NCBI GenBank assembly: GCA_028551475.1
Contig: CM052361.1
Location: 12,283,501-12,347,500 of the forward strand
Length of the DNA stretch: 64,000 nucleotides
DNA from: Casuarina equisetifolia
Lineage: Eukaryota; Streptophyta; Magnoliopsida; Fagales; Casuarinaceae
Reading direction: 5' to 3'
Shown: positions 22,250 to 34,551 of the stretch, piece by piece
Position numbering within the stretch: the stretch's first letter is position 1
Layout of the letters: each line of letters starts with the position of its first letter
Position numbers and translations under genes: made by a program
Notes under the pieces: model-generated
What the model was told of the DNA's origin: nothing
Database searches by the model: none
Seen by the model: the letters and a program-made list of their open reading frames with translations, nothing else

Positions 22250-25200
22250 TCACAAACTTGAATTTCTTGAAGTGAGTTTATCCCCAAGCAAAGTGACGTT
22301 CCAGCTATCAACTTGGAACATAAAAACAGAAACCTTTTTGGGCACAACTGCAAATTTTCCAAAAAAATTAAGCTGTAAAATCAGGACTTCCAATAAAGTC
22401 ACAGGATAAGAAGAGATAAAATGTACGTCAAGCTACTTTTCACCCAATAATCATAGAAGTACTGTTTCCACCATTTGCATCATGTTTAGAACTTATAACT
22501 CAGGGCCATACCTAGAGAGTATATTCAAATTTCTATCAAGCAGGATTGTCTTAGGCTTTCGTGAAGTATGGACATTATTGAATTACAGATGTGATGTTCA
22601 TTAATTAACCAGAATCAAACAACATCACCAATACCTAGAGTCAAAGATCTGTTTTCTCTTTTTCAACATTTACATTGTTAAATGAAGACTACATTAGACG
22701 CATTTTCATGAAATTATGCTAACAGCAAGACTTCCCCCCATTTAAGCTTATAATTGCAACATCTTGTCAAGTTGTGCTCCAGGTTTAATTAGTAAGGATT
22801 TCAATGGTCTGCATTTGTTTTATCAAAACAAAAAAAAAAAAAGGTTACATTTAAAGAATTATCCTCTTTGTAGTATGGACAATTTCGAGACAGGAATAAT
22901 TGGATTTTTGAGAGTGTTGAGTAGTCTTCTGTTGAGACAGAATTTGGTTGTCTACAATCGTTATCATATGTGAAGTATTGTTAGCGGATGGGTTTCTAGC
23001 AATTCTCTTCTTGGTCGACTCTATGGATTGCAACTCTGCAGGGGACTCTTGTACACACTCAATGGGGTAAATAAGTTTGTTCTCCTATCAAGAAATAAAA
23101 AAAAGCATCAATATATATATATATATATCAAGCTTGAGAACTTTTACTTTGCAAGCTGCAGAGCTGAAATCTGGTAATTTATATAGGAACAACAAATGCT
23201 AGAATACATGATGCATCACATCATCATTATGCATAACTAAGCAGTGCAGATTATAAGACTGTTTACTGGAACTATTATAGTTGAATTAAGTGAAAGTTGG
23301 AGCTGGTGATGATTACCTTGGAATACATCATTTTGTGTTATTATCCCAAATGTTTCTGCAGTTTCATGAATCACAATGCCTCTCACTCCAGTGAAAGAAG
23401 CTATTTTACACTCAGCAACTGCCAGGGAAATTGAAAGGAAACTATATTAAATAATAAAAACAACTAAAAAGAGATAAGTACAGGACAGTAGGAAATGTAA
23501 TTTAGTTTCTTTCAAATCTTTGTATTTTTGGTTTTCCTTTGAAAATCTCCTTCACTGCATTTAAATTAATGATTACTGCATAGGTTCACGCCGCATGCAT
23601 CAAGTCAAACAATTCTGTAGGCTGGTGAACACTTCAACAGACTATGACCCAGAAATTGCATAGACAAGTTAGTCTTGAGCGTTAAATCATTGGTAAAATC
23701 ACAAAATAAAGGGAGAAGAAAGATAACGATGGAACAGAAGAACTAAAGGCTTTAAAAGGATATCCCCATGGACTAAAGAACCAGAAAGTGCATATTTGAG
23801 TAAATTTTTAACTCCACGCCAGCAAACCATAAAAGGACATTGGTGGTTTTATCCAATAGGACTTTTATTTGGTCTTAACAAGAAAAATTATTTCCACAGC
23901 AAACAGCTACTATAGCTTTTCCACGAGTGCTTTCATAGCAAAAGATTGCTGTGGAAAGAGTATATTCTGACCTCGAATGATAGCACCATGTAGATCTGCA
24001 TTGAGAAGACACTGGGCCAACTGATTTTTTCTGTAGGAAATCGCAATAAAACCAAGATATTGAACAATAATGGACACATTAATGGAGCAATTACTTCACT
24101 GAAACAAAACTAAAGATAGTCAAGGATAAAAAACTGCAAAATTGTTGTATCGGCAAAGAAGAAATATCTCACCCAATAGTTTTAAGTAGTTGCTTCATGT
24201 AGCCTTTCCACATTTCATGCATTGGCTTAAGAATATCAAACCTGGTATCCAAACACAACTAAAAAGTATTAGACCGAACTGTTTAATGAGACAAAAGAAA
24301 AGAAAAGAAAAGAAAAAAGAATCAACCTAGAATCATATAAAAACATTTATTCTTTAGAGTATGTCATTTGTTCTATATTGAACAAAACGTAATTCAAGTA
24401 CTTTCCCAACATTCAGGAGGTCGCCAATTGCTTTTTCCTAATTCTTTTGTCACACTGTTGGATGATCTACAACTTCAAAGTGAAAAAATTGATAAGCATC
24501 AAACTGAACAAGAGAGAAACAGGAAATGACAGATCCCTCATGTCAAATCACCATATAACATCAATAGCATGAAGACTGCAATACTAAGCAGTTCAAACAG
24601 AAGGATGGGATCAGTTGTTAGAAAGTATTGCCTACCAGGTTTAATTAAACTCTTTAAATGGGTCAAACATGGTGCTAGCTCAAACCATTGTTTAAGTGCA
24701 ACTTAACTCCGAACTCAACTGACAGGGTTAGGAGTTTTACCTTATCACTAGACACAGGATCAACCTGATACAAACTTCCCTCTCCCCCTTTCCAACTCCT
24801 AGCCAGGCCACTTAATCTTTCTAAGCACCGTTGCTATGTTGTTCAAGAAGGTTAGCTTAAAAACATTAGATCTTCATGGGGCAATTTGGACGATCCAGTT
24901 AAAATCCAAGCAGCTTAATCACAAGTACAGCAGAGAAATAGATAGCAACAATGTGTAAAATAAGATTAGACTCACTTATGAAGTTCCTGCGGCAAATCAA
25001 ATGATCCACTTATTTTATGTTGTTTCACCGTCATGTGCCTTTTTGAACGCTTTGAATGGACCTGCGAAGCCCTCATATGAGAACCAGTAGACATACCACG
25101 ACCTTGTACAAAATTATCAAGAAGGATCCAATTGTCAATCTTTATGCTTCTGGACCCCTGAATGTACTTCTGAGCCAAATCACCACTCTGAAGAAGCTCA

Positions 25201-26394
25201 TGCGAAATCTTATCGACCATGTGTCCTTTTCTATTAGTCAACTGCATGATGGCAGGCAAAGATTCAGGTAAGAAGCCAAGGATATATCATTCTTAATTCA
25301 GAAAAGTTCACCAACTAATAGAACCGCCTCCAATGATCAAAGCAAAGAAGTACCTTAATATTTTTTGCCAATAGATTCTCATGCACAAGTTGGGAGATCT
25401 GTAAATATGCTGGAGCATTTTCTTCAGGATCTGTGTACAAGATCTCTCTGTCTAATCAATCAAAATATATACATAGACAAGGGCACCAAACATACTTCTT
25501 TTGAGACAAGTTACACAACCAAAACATGTCTATGCATGGGAATATCCAAACCTTGTGAAGCAGGGTTACTTGAGAAAGTGAAAATTCTAACAAGCAAGCT
25601 CAGTGACATCAAATCACATTGATCTTGGGTAATGATCAGGTTCATTTAAGAATAATAATAAATAAATCAAATCAAATAGAATCCCAGGATGGATATACAA
25701 ATTTTGAAAACCATGCCGCTGACACACACCTGGGAGGGAAAGTAAGAGAAAGAGGATTTGGTAGATTAGCAGGGCAAACTATATGCATTCCACGAAGAGA
25801 AAGATCAACCAAAAAAACTAGCTAATATATAGCCTTGATTTGTGTTCCTCTATATCAGAACTACAGGATTTGATACCAGAATGGCTATGAACTGGAATAA
25901 AAAAAGGTGGCATAGGGTTAGCAAATAAAAGGAAAGCAAAAAAAGAAAAAAAAAATGGAGCGTCAATTTGAACACCCACTGAGGAGCCATACCAGTCAAT
26001 TGGTATCTATTGAAGATACAAATATGTTTTAAGTAACAACATTGTCCTGAACAACGGACTCTGCGTAACTTATAATGTATTTTCAATGAAATATCCTTTA
26101 TTATTTTCCATATTAAACATGAGAACCTCCGAGCAGAGATAGGTAGAAACGATATAGGAAAAAGAAGAAAAAACCTTTCTTGGATGATCCATCCAATGAG
26201 GGATTAACTACAGCATTAGTATTGCCTGTCGAAGACCCAATGAAAGCAGAGCCTCTCACACTATGTTCTTTCACGTCTCCTTCATTTAAGCTCTTTTTGT
26301 TCTTCTTTTGTTGTAGAAGGTGCTCAACTGCAAACCTTCGCTCCAATGCCTCCAAAGTACGCTTTCTTTGATCTTGAACGACTGAATTGGCCAT
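22250..26394 (-). CDS. POP4: RNase P/MRP protein subunit POP4 (Rpp29)
   Basis: This is the Pop4/Rpp29 subunit of ribonuclease P and MRP, which bind and process precursor tRNA and rRNA in nucleus and nucleolus. Seven coding exons join in frame on the minus strand: 26394-26175, 25430-25354, 25241-24976, 24241-24173, 24030-23972, 23418-23317 and 22347-22250, for 296 residues. All introns are GT-AG. The N-terminal half is basic and partly coiled (residues 1-170, including GSRSIKIDNWILLDN and SKRSKRHMT). The C-terminal half is the Rpp29 fold, with LHGAIIRVAECKIASFTGVR, GIVIHETAETFGIITQND and VVPKKVSVFMF. Start ATG 26394 (MANSVVQDQRKR) was chosen; a same-frame ATG at 26475 is less protein-like. The exon 3 start is the least certain junction. 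Divergent to the hydrolase-like fragment; the Copia element lies in their shared upstream region. Confidence 0.9.
23110..23129. repeat. (AT)n microsatellite in POP4 intron 6
   Basis: A run of alternating AT in the last intron. The sequence just upstream (22764-23100) looks like a dispersed-repeat tail but I cannot place it in a family. Confidence 0.7.
24292..24319. repeat. (AAAAG)n microsatellite in POP4 intron 3
   Basis: Tandem AAAAG units in the intron between exons 3 and 4. Confidence 0.75.
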
Positions 26395-27208
26395 GGAAGC
26401 TATAATGATCCAATCTTCCTCCTCAGAACATAAAGAAAGGGGAACAATCCTAGAAAGAAGGTGAAAATAAGCCAAGATTCTTTGAAGTAGGAAAGTAACA
26501 ATGCCAAACTAGCGAAAACATTTATGTTTCACCGATAAAAAGTAGAAATACTGCGGAAGCAGGAAGACGAGAAAAAAATAGAAGCTCTTATTATATTATT
26601 ATTCTTTAATAAAAAATTGTATATAAATTGAAAGTCTTGTTCGACTCGAATAGGAAAAGCTAATTGGACTTACATAAGAACCTTTGTTCAGCTTTTCTCA
26701 ACAAAAAATCTTTTATCATCTTTGTTAGGAGTCCGTGGAATCCTCCTCCGTTAAATCCCTCAATGCCGCAGATTGAGACCACGTAGTGGGACCTTGTAGC
26801 CGGATCTCCCTTAGGAAACCCTTTCTATGCCTGCCTGTGTGAGGAATGGGGGAAGAAAACGGTAAGAGAACGGATTGAGGGCTCGTTTGCGGGAACCCGT
26901 ACCGCCGGAGATCTGCATAAGCAGCCAAGTTTGGTCTAGAAACTTCCTGCCTTTTTCCTTCATTGCCGACAGCTGAAAGGAACGCACAATACAACAATTG
27001 GGCCGGTATGACCCGAGTCCAATACACCGCAGTCCAACCCAACACGACACAAGTCTCTTTACAAAATAAAAGGACGAAATAGCTAAATACGAAACAGCTA
27101 AATAAGTCTGACTATAACAATATTTTTCGTATGCAATCATGCATTTGAATACTTCAAATTGCCCTCAGAACCAGAGCCAAACAGGGCTAAAACTGATTGC
27201 TTCTTGTG
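26395..27208. promoter_or_regulatory. POP4 5' region, formerly shared with the divergent hydrolase-like fragment
   Basis: A GC-richer stretch at about 26740-27040 within AT-rich flanks has the look of a plant promoter. Open frames here show no family features. Removing the Copia element would place this DNA directly upstream of the + strand fragment at 34552, making it a divergent promoter region of about 1 kb. Confidence 0.4.
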
Positions 27209-27213
27209 TTCAG
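27209..27213. repeat. Target-site duplication TTCAG, left copy
   Basis: Five bases TTCAG directly before the 5' LTR; the same five bases follow the 3' LTR at 34385-34389. Confidence 0.9.
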
Positions 27214-27889
27214 TGTTGGCTCATTGTATGAGTCCATATTATGTGGGCTTATATCAATGAGCATAAACTAATATTCCCTACCGTGGCTGTCTAGTATGAT
27301 CTGTTGGTCCTTTATGGTTGTACACAGAGTGTACACATTTGTGTGGTTGTCATTGTCATTTTCCCTTATTTGGTGTAAGCCTTGTCTATCTTATAGATTG
27401 TGATGAGTCAATCTATTTGTGTGGACACAATTCATTATTGGCTAAGTCCCCTCTCTAGCTCTTCTTATATTCATATTACAGCTTGCTACAGGGAGAAAAT
27501 AACACGTGGGGTGCATTTATCTATTGCTCTTTATAGTGGGAAAATGACCCACAGGACATTTTTGCCACGTCATCAATCTCCATCCAGTTATAAAGTAAGT
27601 TCTTTACACGGACCACACATATGACTAAGACTCTCTCTGAGCAATGGGAGTGAGTAAGATCTGAGCAGTGCACGAACCCCCTCCCGTTTTTCACCAGCAA
27701 GCTTGGCTTCCTCATCAAGCTTAGGAAAGCATAGAGAGGAAGACTAGGGCCTACCTCAGCTGAAGAAAGATGGAGAAAAGTGGTATGCTCTCTCGATACT
27801 CCATACATTGTTTCGAAACCCATTATTTGTCTCCATGGTTGGTGTTTTGATCCGTAAAATAGTCTCTGTTGAGGCAATATTTTCTAACA
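27214..27889 (+). repeat. 5' LTR of Copia element
   Basis: 676 bp, starting TGTTGG and ending TCTAACA, so the terminal inverted repeat is TGTT...AACA. It pairs with the copy at 33709-34384, which has the same length and 13 differences by my count (about 1.9%). All 13 are transitions. Confidence 0.95.
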
Positions 27890-27890
27890 A

Positions 27891-27902
27891 TGGTATCGGA
27901 GC
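27891..27902 (+). other. Primer-binding site (initiator tRNA-Met type)
   Basis: TGGTATCGGAGC begins two bases after the 5' LTR. It differs at one position from TGGTATCAGAGC, the common plant Copia sequence complementary to the 3' end of initiator tRNA-Met. Confidence 0.85.
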
Positions 27903-28019
27903 ATCTTAGCATCAATCTGGAGAGCAAAACAAGTTAAAAATCGAGATTTTAAGCTCAAAAATGGGTTTTTAAGTCGTGGGTTTCGTTCTTCATTTCGAGC
28001 TGAATCTGAGCTCAACCGT

Positions 28020-28535
28020 TGGCCACAGTCACGGTTTGAGACCAGATTCAGAATCAGCGGGGCAAGGTGTTTCCAGGGACGTCATGATCGACCGGAGTCG
28101 GTGATTTTCTGACCAGGTTGAACCCAACCCAAATAGACCCAAGTCAGGTCTGGCTCACCTGAGGACTTTGTGCGCTATCGTCTGTGGCGTCAAAGATAGA
28201 TCGTCGAAAGACAATCTCAACGGTGTAACGATCGACCGAAAAACCGGTCAGCCGGACGTCGAATCAGTCGAATCAGGTTCTCCGATTTTGACCCGATCTA
28301 GTTTAATCTAGATCTAGCCGCCGGCGAGCCTTGTTTGGTCACCGTCTACGGCGTCGGGCATTGGCCATGTGCCGAAGATCCCGACCGCATCTCGATCGGC
28401 CAGAAAACCGGCCGGCCGGATGCTAAACCGGCCATATCGGCCAGAACCGGCCAAATCGGTTAACTCGACCGTACCGCCTGAACGTCCGTACGACCGGCAG
28501 CCGCTTCTGGCGGCGCGTGGAGGAGCGCGGCAGCA
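28020..28535 (+). other. GC-rich untranslated leader of the Copia element
   Basis: The stretch is far richer in G+C than the rest of the element and has many CGGCC/CCGGC words, e.g. ACCGGCCGGCCGGATG near 28407 and repeated ACCGGCC(A) units near 28425-28460. The frames it opens on both strands are low-complexity and match no family I know. I read it as noncoding leader, possibly a structured RNA. Confidence 0.5.
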
Positions 28536-28929
28536 TGTATTCAACCTCTTTTCATGCCAAAAAATTAGATAGTTTTATTATCTAATTTCTGATGCAAATT
28601 TTTCCTGAAAATTGTCCCTCTTGGTTGACAATTTTGAATTAAAAATGCTTTATTCGTTGTTTAATAAATTTTTATATTCAATGATTGTATGCTGTGAAGT
28701 TATATTATTTTGTATGAAATCTATTTTATGGCCTTGCCAATGTTGTGCACTTGTTTGAGCTTAAATTAGGCCATATTTGTTCAACATACAATTCATGCGA
28801 CACTTTTAGTGTTGTTTGGGTGCGACTCAAAGACTAGTGCCCCAGTCTTCCAAAATTGAGTTGCACATTTAATTGTGAGTAGCATGTGATTTGTATCCCA
28901 CAGAATAAGCCAATCTCGTGGTTTGGTTG

Positions 28930-29110
28930 GGTTATGATCACCACAGTGGCATAGCTCAATTGAGTCATGAGATTGTGGTCTTGTGTATTTTGGGATTTGG
29001 TCAAGTGCGTGGGGTCTTGTGATTCAGTTAGATTGTGACCACCACAGTGGTGCAGTTTGATTGGGTTATAGGACTTTGTTCTTGCACTGTGACTTTATTT
29101 GGTCTTGGTG
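28930..29110 (+). repeat. Two diverged ~100-bp direct repeats inside the Copia element
   Basis: GA(T/C)CACCACAGTGG with the following 40 bases occurs near 28937 and again near 29037, each followed by a TTGTTCTTG/TGGTCTTG-like end. A third weaker echo (ACTCCCACAGGAGG) lies near 29120. Confidence 0.5.
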
Positions 29111-32100
29111 CATGGTTATACTCCCACAGGAGGTGACTATGTATTAGGATTTGGATGTTGCATAAAGTCAACATTGTTTTAGGCTGGTCTTAACAGTTCA
29201 TATACCCACAGGTGATGGATTGTGAGGATTGGTTTTGGTTATATGTAGAGAGTTTCTGAATGGCGTGTCATATCTGCTGCTCGCAAGTGTTTATGTGATA
29301 TTGCTTGTAAGATTCTCTTTTGATCTACTCACATTGTGTTCCAATTGTGTGATGCTAATTGCATTCACATTTATTGTCACCAATTGCATTGTCATTATAG
29401 AAGTCCCAATTGGATCATGCTTTAAGTAATGATTGACATTTATTCATTAAACACATTCTATGTCAATTTGTTGTCATTACTGTTTTGAGAGCCTCTAGAT
29501 ATCACGTCATACTTTTTACCTACAAGTGTTTGTATGACAATGTTTGTTAGCTCTCATTGGTTTGGCTACATCAGCTAATGGCTTCTATTTGCCTATTTCT
29601 TACCTTTATATTGATTGCAATCTAGTCTTTATTGAGGTTCACTTGAAGTTTAATTTCAAAGTTAAAACGTTTTGTGGAGAAGCTGGATAATAACTCTGCC
29701 TTTATCAATGATTAAACATGGATCTCATTGGTTGCAACAATTTGAATATTGAGTTGCTTCATGAGGCACATTATTGAATTATGGTTGCATTAGTTTACCA
29801 CCCATTAAAGGTCAACTTAGGATTACCTTATTTATGATTCATATATTGAGTGCACTGTTGAAGAATTATTAGGAATTTAGAGTTTCTGATAATAATTGTT
29901 ACTAGAGATTTTCACTTGAGGTATGATAATTAAAGAGTTGCCAATAACTATACTTTGATAGAATGGTTTCTTGTTAGAAGTCACATTTGATTATTGGTGG
30001 TTGAATAATTTTGTGACTAATGATATTTTATCATTTGGATTCACATGTAGAGGAAAGCCAAGTTGGTGTAAACTTTTGTTTAAATACAATATGAAAGTTT
30101 TTGTGGGTTTATTAGATATGTCATCTTATTTTCGAAATTGTTTTGGGATGACTTTATACTGTACATTTTGGGTACAGTTTTCTTGAGGAAACTTGGTTCA
30201 AGGATGAACATATGTGGTGGTTGTTTTGGGGTGCCGAATTGTATAATCAATATGTCATTTATCTCAAATGATATTAACAATAACACCACATTTTATGGTT
30301 TACACTTGTTGTGTTTGGCTTTCCATGATATTTATGACTCTTAGAGAGTTATAGCTAGAACATTGAAGATGATCTGGAAATATAGTGGTCAAGATGAAAA
30401 GTGATTTGTGGCCTATTATTTTGGCCTATTGAGGATATACATATTAATGTTAATGGCCATGTATGAGGTTATTGTCCTAAAATTTTATTTTAGAGTTATA
30501 ATTGATCTTCTCACCATGGTAATTTATAATTGGTAGATGTTGAGAGATAGAAAAGAGAGCATGTCGTAAAATTTGCTTTATATGGAGAATATCATGGTAG
30601 AGCGACTATTTTGAATATTTGTAAAAGCTTATTTGACTACAGGAGATAATTTTAAGGTAGCTAATAAATCTGTTATGCTTAGGAATTCTAAGCATCATAG
30701 TGTAGTCAATATATGATACTAGACTCTCATATATATATGATGAATGTATGGATCATGTGAAATGTTTTGAGATGTTCTATAAAAGCTAAAATTGAATGTC
30801 CTGTATTTTGTGTAGATTATTAGAAACTGGTATTGGTTTATATCCTTGAAGAGTACTAGAATTGTGAAATTGTAGAGAATAGAGTATCTGAAACATAATG
30901 TAACAGAGAAATGTAATTGTTCTCCGACCACTTGAAATAGTAGTAAGGTTCATATGACTATGTCATTCGTTTGATCCCATAAATATTTAGATAAAATCAG
31001 AAGAGCCATAATTTAAACCTGCTATAGTATATGAACCATTTGTTGAAACAGCCTTAGCTGAGGTTCTGCAGGTTCAAGATTCATTTATGAGGGCTCTATT
31101 CAGGGGATTGGTGGCTCTGCTTAGAGGTTCCACCAAACAAAGCTGACAAGCTTTGTTTTGTACTACTTGGTCTCTTGGGAGAACTTGTAACATTGGTGTT
31201 AATCCAATTGCTTGTGTAAGTAATATTTCTAGCATATGTAGGATCTATGCTGATATAATTATAAACAAGACATTTTGATTAGACATATTAGGATTTGGAG
31301 CTTACTGTATTGCCTCAAGGTTGCAAGATTGTTGTTTGTGAATGTATGCATAAAACCAAGAGAGTTTCCATAAGAAAGTTTGAGTGGTATTGTTTGGTTG
31401 GTAGCTGAAAAGCTCATTTTATAGTGACCATTATATGATCACTTTTTTTTTTTAATACGTTGCCATGATAGTTGGCCGTTAGCTATCAAGACTGCCTTTC
31501 TGAATGAAACTCTATATTAGATATCTATGTATTGCAACCTAAGTGTTTTGAGGCATTTGATACAAACTCAATTGTATATACATTTATTGAACCTATTCAT
31601 GGGTTTTGAGTGAGCTCCCTAACTTTGGCAACCAAAGTTTTATTGTTTTATAAGTTTGGACAACTTTGTTGTAAATGTGATAAATCACAGTATGTATGTT
31701 GATTTACAAAGATCAGTGGGAGCATACTAAGTTTCCTTGATTCTCTATGAGGATAATGTTTAGCTTATAAGCAATTTTAAATACTGCTTCTTTAGGTGAA
31801 TTATTAGTTGTTGAAGTAATTGATGCGTAGAATTTGGTGAGGGCGCATGATGATTATATTCTAGACAATGTTTGGCATTTGAGGTTATAAATCTAGGTGC
31901 AATTTGATTCTTATGGGAGATAAGCCAAACTTATAATAGTGCCCTAAAGCTGAGTTATGCAAGAAATGTTGAAAGAAAGTGTCATTAAATAGTGTACTTG
32001 TAAGCTCCATTTGTATGTATGATACACCAGGTAGATGTTGCTCCTGGAATAATATTTTGGAATACATTATTCAAACCTTAGCTTCAACCATTGGGTTGTT

Positions 32101-32715
32101 ATTAGAATATCATGGGATTCTTGAATGGTTATAAGGCTTGATAGTTGACCTCTATACATGTAATTAAGTTAGCTTGCGACCAATAAGACATGGTCTTATA
32201 TTTGAGAACTACTTGGATGTTAAGGTTTTGTAGCTTTTGATGATAATAAGGACTATGCTATGATGTTATTGCTGTCAATATTGAAACGTGTGTTGGGGCA
32301 GCTACTTGACTGATTTAATTAATGAACATCGTAGAGAAATTTACAAACTCATAAAAGTCGTTGGACTCATAAGAAAATTGTTAGAGTTTGTTTTGAATGC
32401 TAGACCTGTTTAGTTATGTTATGACATTAAAATTATTATGTCATTTGTAAACAACAATGGTTGTATCACAAGGTTTAAGCATAAGTGAATTTTAATTCTT
32501 AACCATCATTGAAAGGTTAAGATAGGTGACGTTGTGTAAACTATTAATACAGATGCTATGGTTTTATCCCTATGTTTTCACAACTATTGTGGTTGATCAT
32601 CCCACTGTTTGGATTTTGACCCTTTATTCTTGATTGACATATCATATGTATGAGCTTGACAACATCATTAGATGTTGTTGTTCAATGGGAGCTCTTTTAA
32701 AGTATCTACTTTGAT

Positions 32716-32904
32716 ATGGAAGAGCATCTGTGTTGTTTGATAGTTTTTACCATTGAAAAGAAAGTAAATGATGGTGACAATTTTGTAGTGAAGCACGTTG
32801 GAGTAGGTGTCATGTTAATTGAACCACCTATTAAAGGGTTAAGCCCTTGGTGTTGCAAAAGCATGTTAAAAGTATGGGCCCTAATTCGTTATTTAATTCA
32901 GTGA
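32716..32904 (+). pseudogene. Copia pol C-terminal remnant
   Basis: A short frame with FVVKHVGVGVMLIEPPIKGL, resembling the conserved end of Copia polyproteins (…DPLTKGL…). It is followed by sequence with repeated GTGGGAGCT words (32686, 32938, 32972) that look like extra polypurine tracts. Confidence 0.55.
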
Positions 32905-33639
32905 AAGCTTTTGCTCTTTGTTTGATGCTTTTGTTCAGTGGGAGCTATTGCTCCTTATTAGATGTTTTTGTTAGTGGGAGCTTTTGCTCGCCTTACTATC
33001 ATATATTATTACAACATCTATTTTGTTTAAAGTTATGTAAAATCTGGTTGATGTATATACATCCCAGTTGCCTGCTTGTTTGATTTTTTCAAGCTTGTGA
33101 GACACGTACGTGCTTGTTTAAGGCAGGCTATAAAGTCTTAAGGAAGGTGCAACCTTAAGCATTTGGCTGAGGCATATTTATTGGCCGTATTGTAATGTCT
33201 TGCAGCACATATATATTTATACTTGAGTTTACTGTGCAAGACATTTTGTACTCTCCCGAGACATTGTCTATGACGTTTTGCCACATTGGAAATGCTCTCG
33301 TAAGATAATTTTGTTGGTGACGTTGGTCACTTTTGGGAGTGATTTCTCTTTGATAGTTTTATAAGTGGCGTTGGTGATTGGGAGAATGAGACTGACACGA
33401 CTGGCAATACCTAATCTCATTATATGGTATTGTTTACTTATTACACCAATTTTGATCTGTCGTAGGATGGGAAGCTCTTATGATTGTGGTAGGACTGTGT
33501 CTTTAAATGACGCAGTTGTTGCCATTGTTTGAGAGTTTGAAATCTTACGTGACGAGATCGGTAATGAGAACTTTATTGTTATACTTTCGGGACCAGCACA
33601 AATCAAAATGTTTTAAAGTTATTTTGATATATATAAAAA

Positions 33640-33662
33640 AATATATATATATATATATATAT
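33640..33662. repeat. (AT)n microsatellite near the Copia 3' end
   Basis: Alternating AT run about 45 bases before the polypurine tract. Confidence 0.8.
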
Positions 33663-33697
33663 TTACTTGATTTCTTTTATCATCATTGCTATAGCCC

Positions 33698-33708
33698 AAG
33701 TGGGAGAT
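33698..33708 (+). other. Polypurine tract
   Basis: AAGTGGGAGAT immediately precedes the 3' LTR. It is the usual plus-strand primer sequence of plant Copia elements. Confidence 0.9.
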
Positions 33709-34384
33709 TGTTGGCTCATTGTATAAGTCCATATTATGTGGGTTTATATCAATGAACATAAACTAATATTCCCTACCGTGGCTGTCTAGTATGATCTGTT
33801 GGTCCTTCATGGTTGTACACAGAGTGTACACATTTGTGTGGTCGTCATTGTCATTTTCCCTTATTTGGTGTAAGCCTTGTCTATCTTATAGATTGTGATG
33901 AGTCAATCTATTTGTGTGGACACAATTCATTATTGGCTAAGTCCCCTCTCTAGCTCTTCTTATATTCATATTACAGCTTGCTACAGGGAGAAAATAACAC
34001 GTGGGGTGCATTTATCTATTGTTCTTTATAGTGGGAAAATGGCCCACAGAACATTTTCGCCACGTCATCAATCTCCATCCAGTTATAAAGTAAGTTCTTT
34101 ACACGGACCACACATATGACTAAGACTTTCTCTGAGCAATGGGAGTGAGTAAGATCTGAGCAGTGCACGAACCCCCTCCCGTTTTTCACCAGCAAGCTTG
34201 GCTTCCTCATCAAGCTTAGGAGAGCATAGAGAGGAAGACTAGGGCCTACCTCAGCTGAAGAAAGATGGAGAAAAGTGGTACGCTCTCTCGATACTCCATA
34301 CATTGTTTCGAAACCCATTATTTGTCTCCATGGTTGGTGTTTTGATCCGTAAAACAGTCTCTGTTGAGGCAATATTTTCTAACA
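33709..34384 (+). repeat. 3' LTR of Copia element
   Basis: 676 bp, TGTTGG...TCTAACA, collinear without gaps with the 5' LTR. Small open frames in both LTRs are shared by descent and are not genes. Confidence 0.95.
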
Positions 34385-34389
34385 TTCAG
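34385..34389. repeat. Target-site duplication TTCAG, right copy
   Basis: Matches 27209-27213 exactly, so both LTRs belong to one insertion event. Confidence 0.9.
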
Positions 34390-34551
34390 ACCTGAGAGAG
34401 AGGGAGGGAGGACGGACCTGCTTTATTGCGCTTAGACTTTCACCTTTTGATGCTACTAGAAGAAGCCGTCTACCCTTGCCTCTGCTTCCGCAACCCTTTA
34501 TTTTCTTCTTCCGAGTGCGTCTGGCTCTTTACCAGTTTGATTGAACAAGGA

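Larger units (their letters stand above)
27214..34384 (+). mobile_element. Copia-superfamily LTR retrotransposon, coding region decayed
   Basis: A structurally complete element of 7171 bp with two 676-bp LTRs, a 5-bp TTCAG target-site duplication, an initiator-tRNA-Met-type primer-binding site and a polypurine tract. The interior has no gag or pol frame longer than about 100 codons. Recognisable Copia remnants appear in the right order on the + strand: a reverse-transcriptase trace near 31480-31770 (AFLNETLY, GFE, KISGS-like pieces separated by stops) and an end-of-pol trace at 32780-32880 (FVVKHVGVGVMLIEPPIKGLSP, akin to the family's ADPLTKGL region). After the primer site comes a GC-rich leader (about 28020-28530). 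With this decay it cannot encode its own proteins, so it was probably mobilised in trans. Confidence 0.92.

Noticed and set aside
26725..27140. Overlapping minus-strand frames of 106 and 109 codons upstream of POP4
   Set aside because: They cover a GC-richer promoter segment where stops are rarer by composition; no motif or splice link to POP4 is visible.
27400..27877. Open frames of 74 and 118 codons, repeated at 33895-34372
   Set aside because: They lie entirely within the two LTRs and are duplicated only because the LTRs are; neither resembles a known protein.
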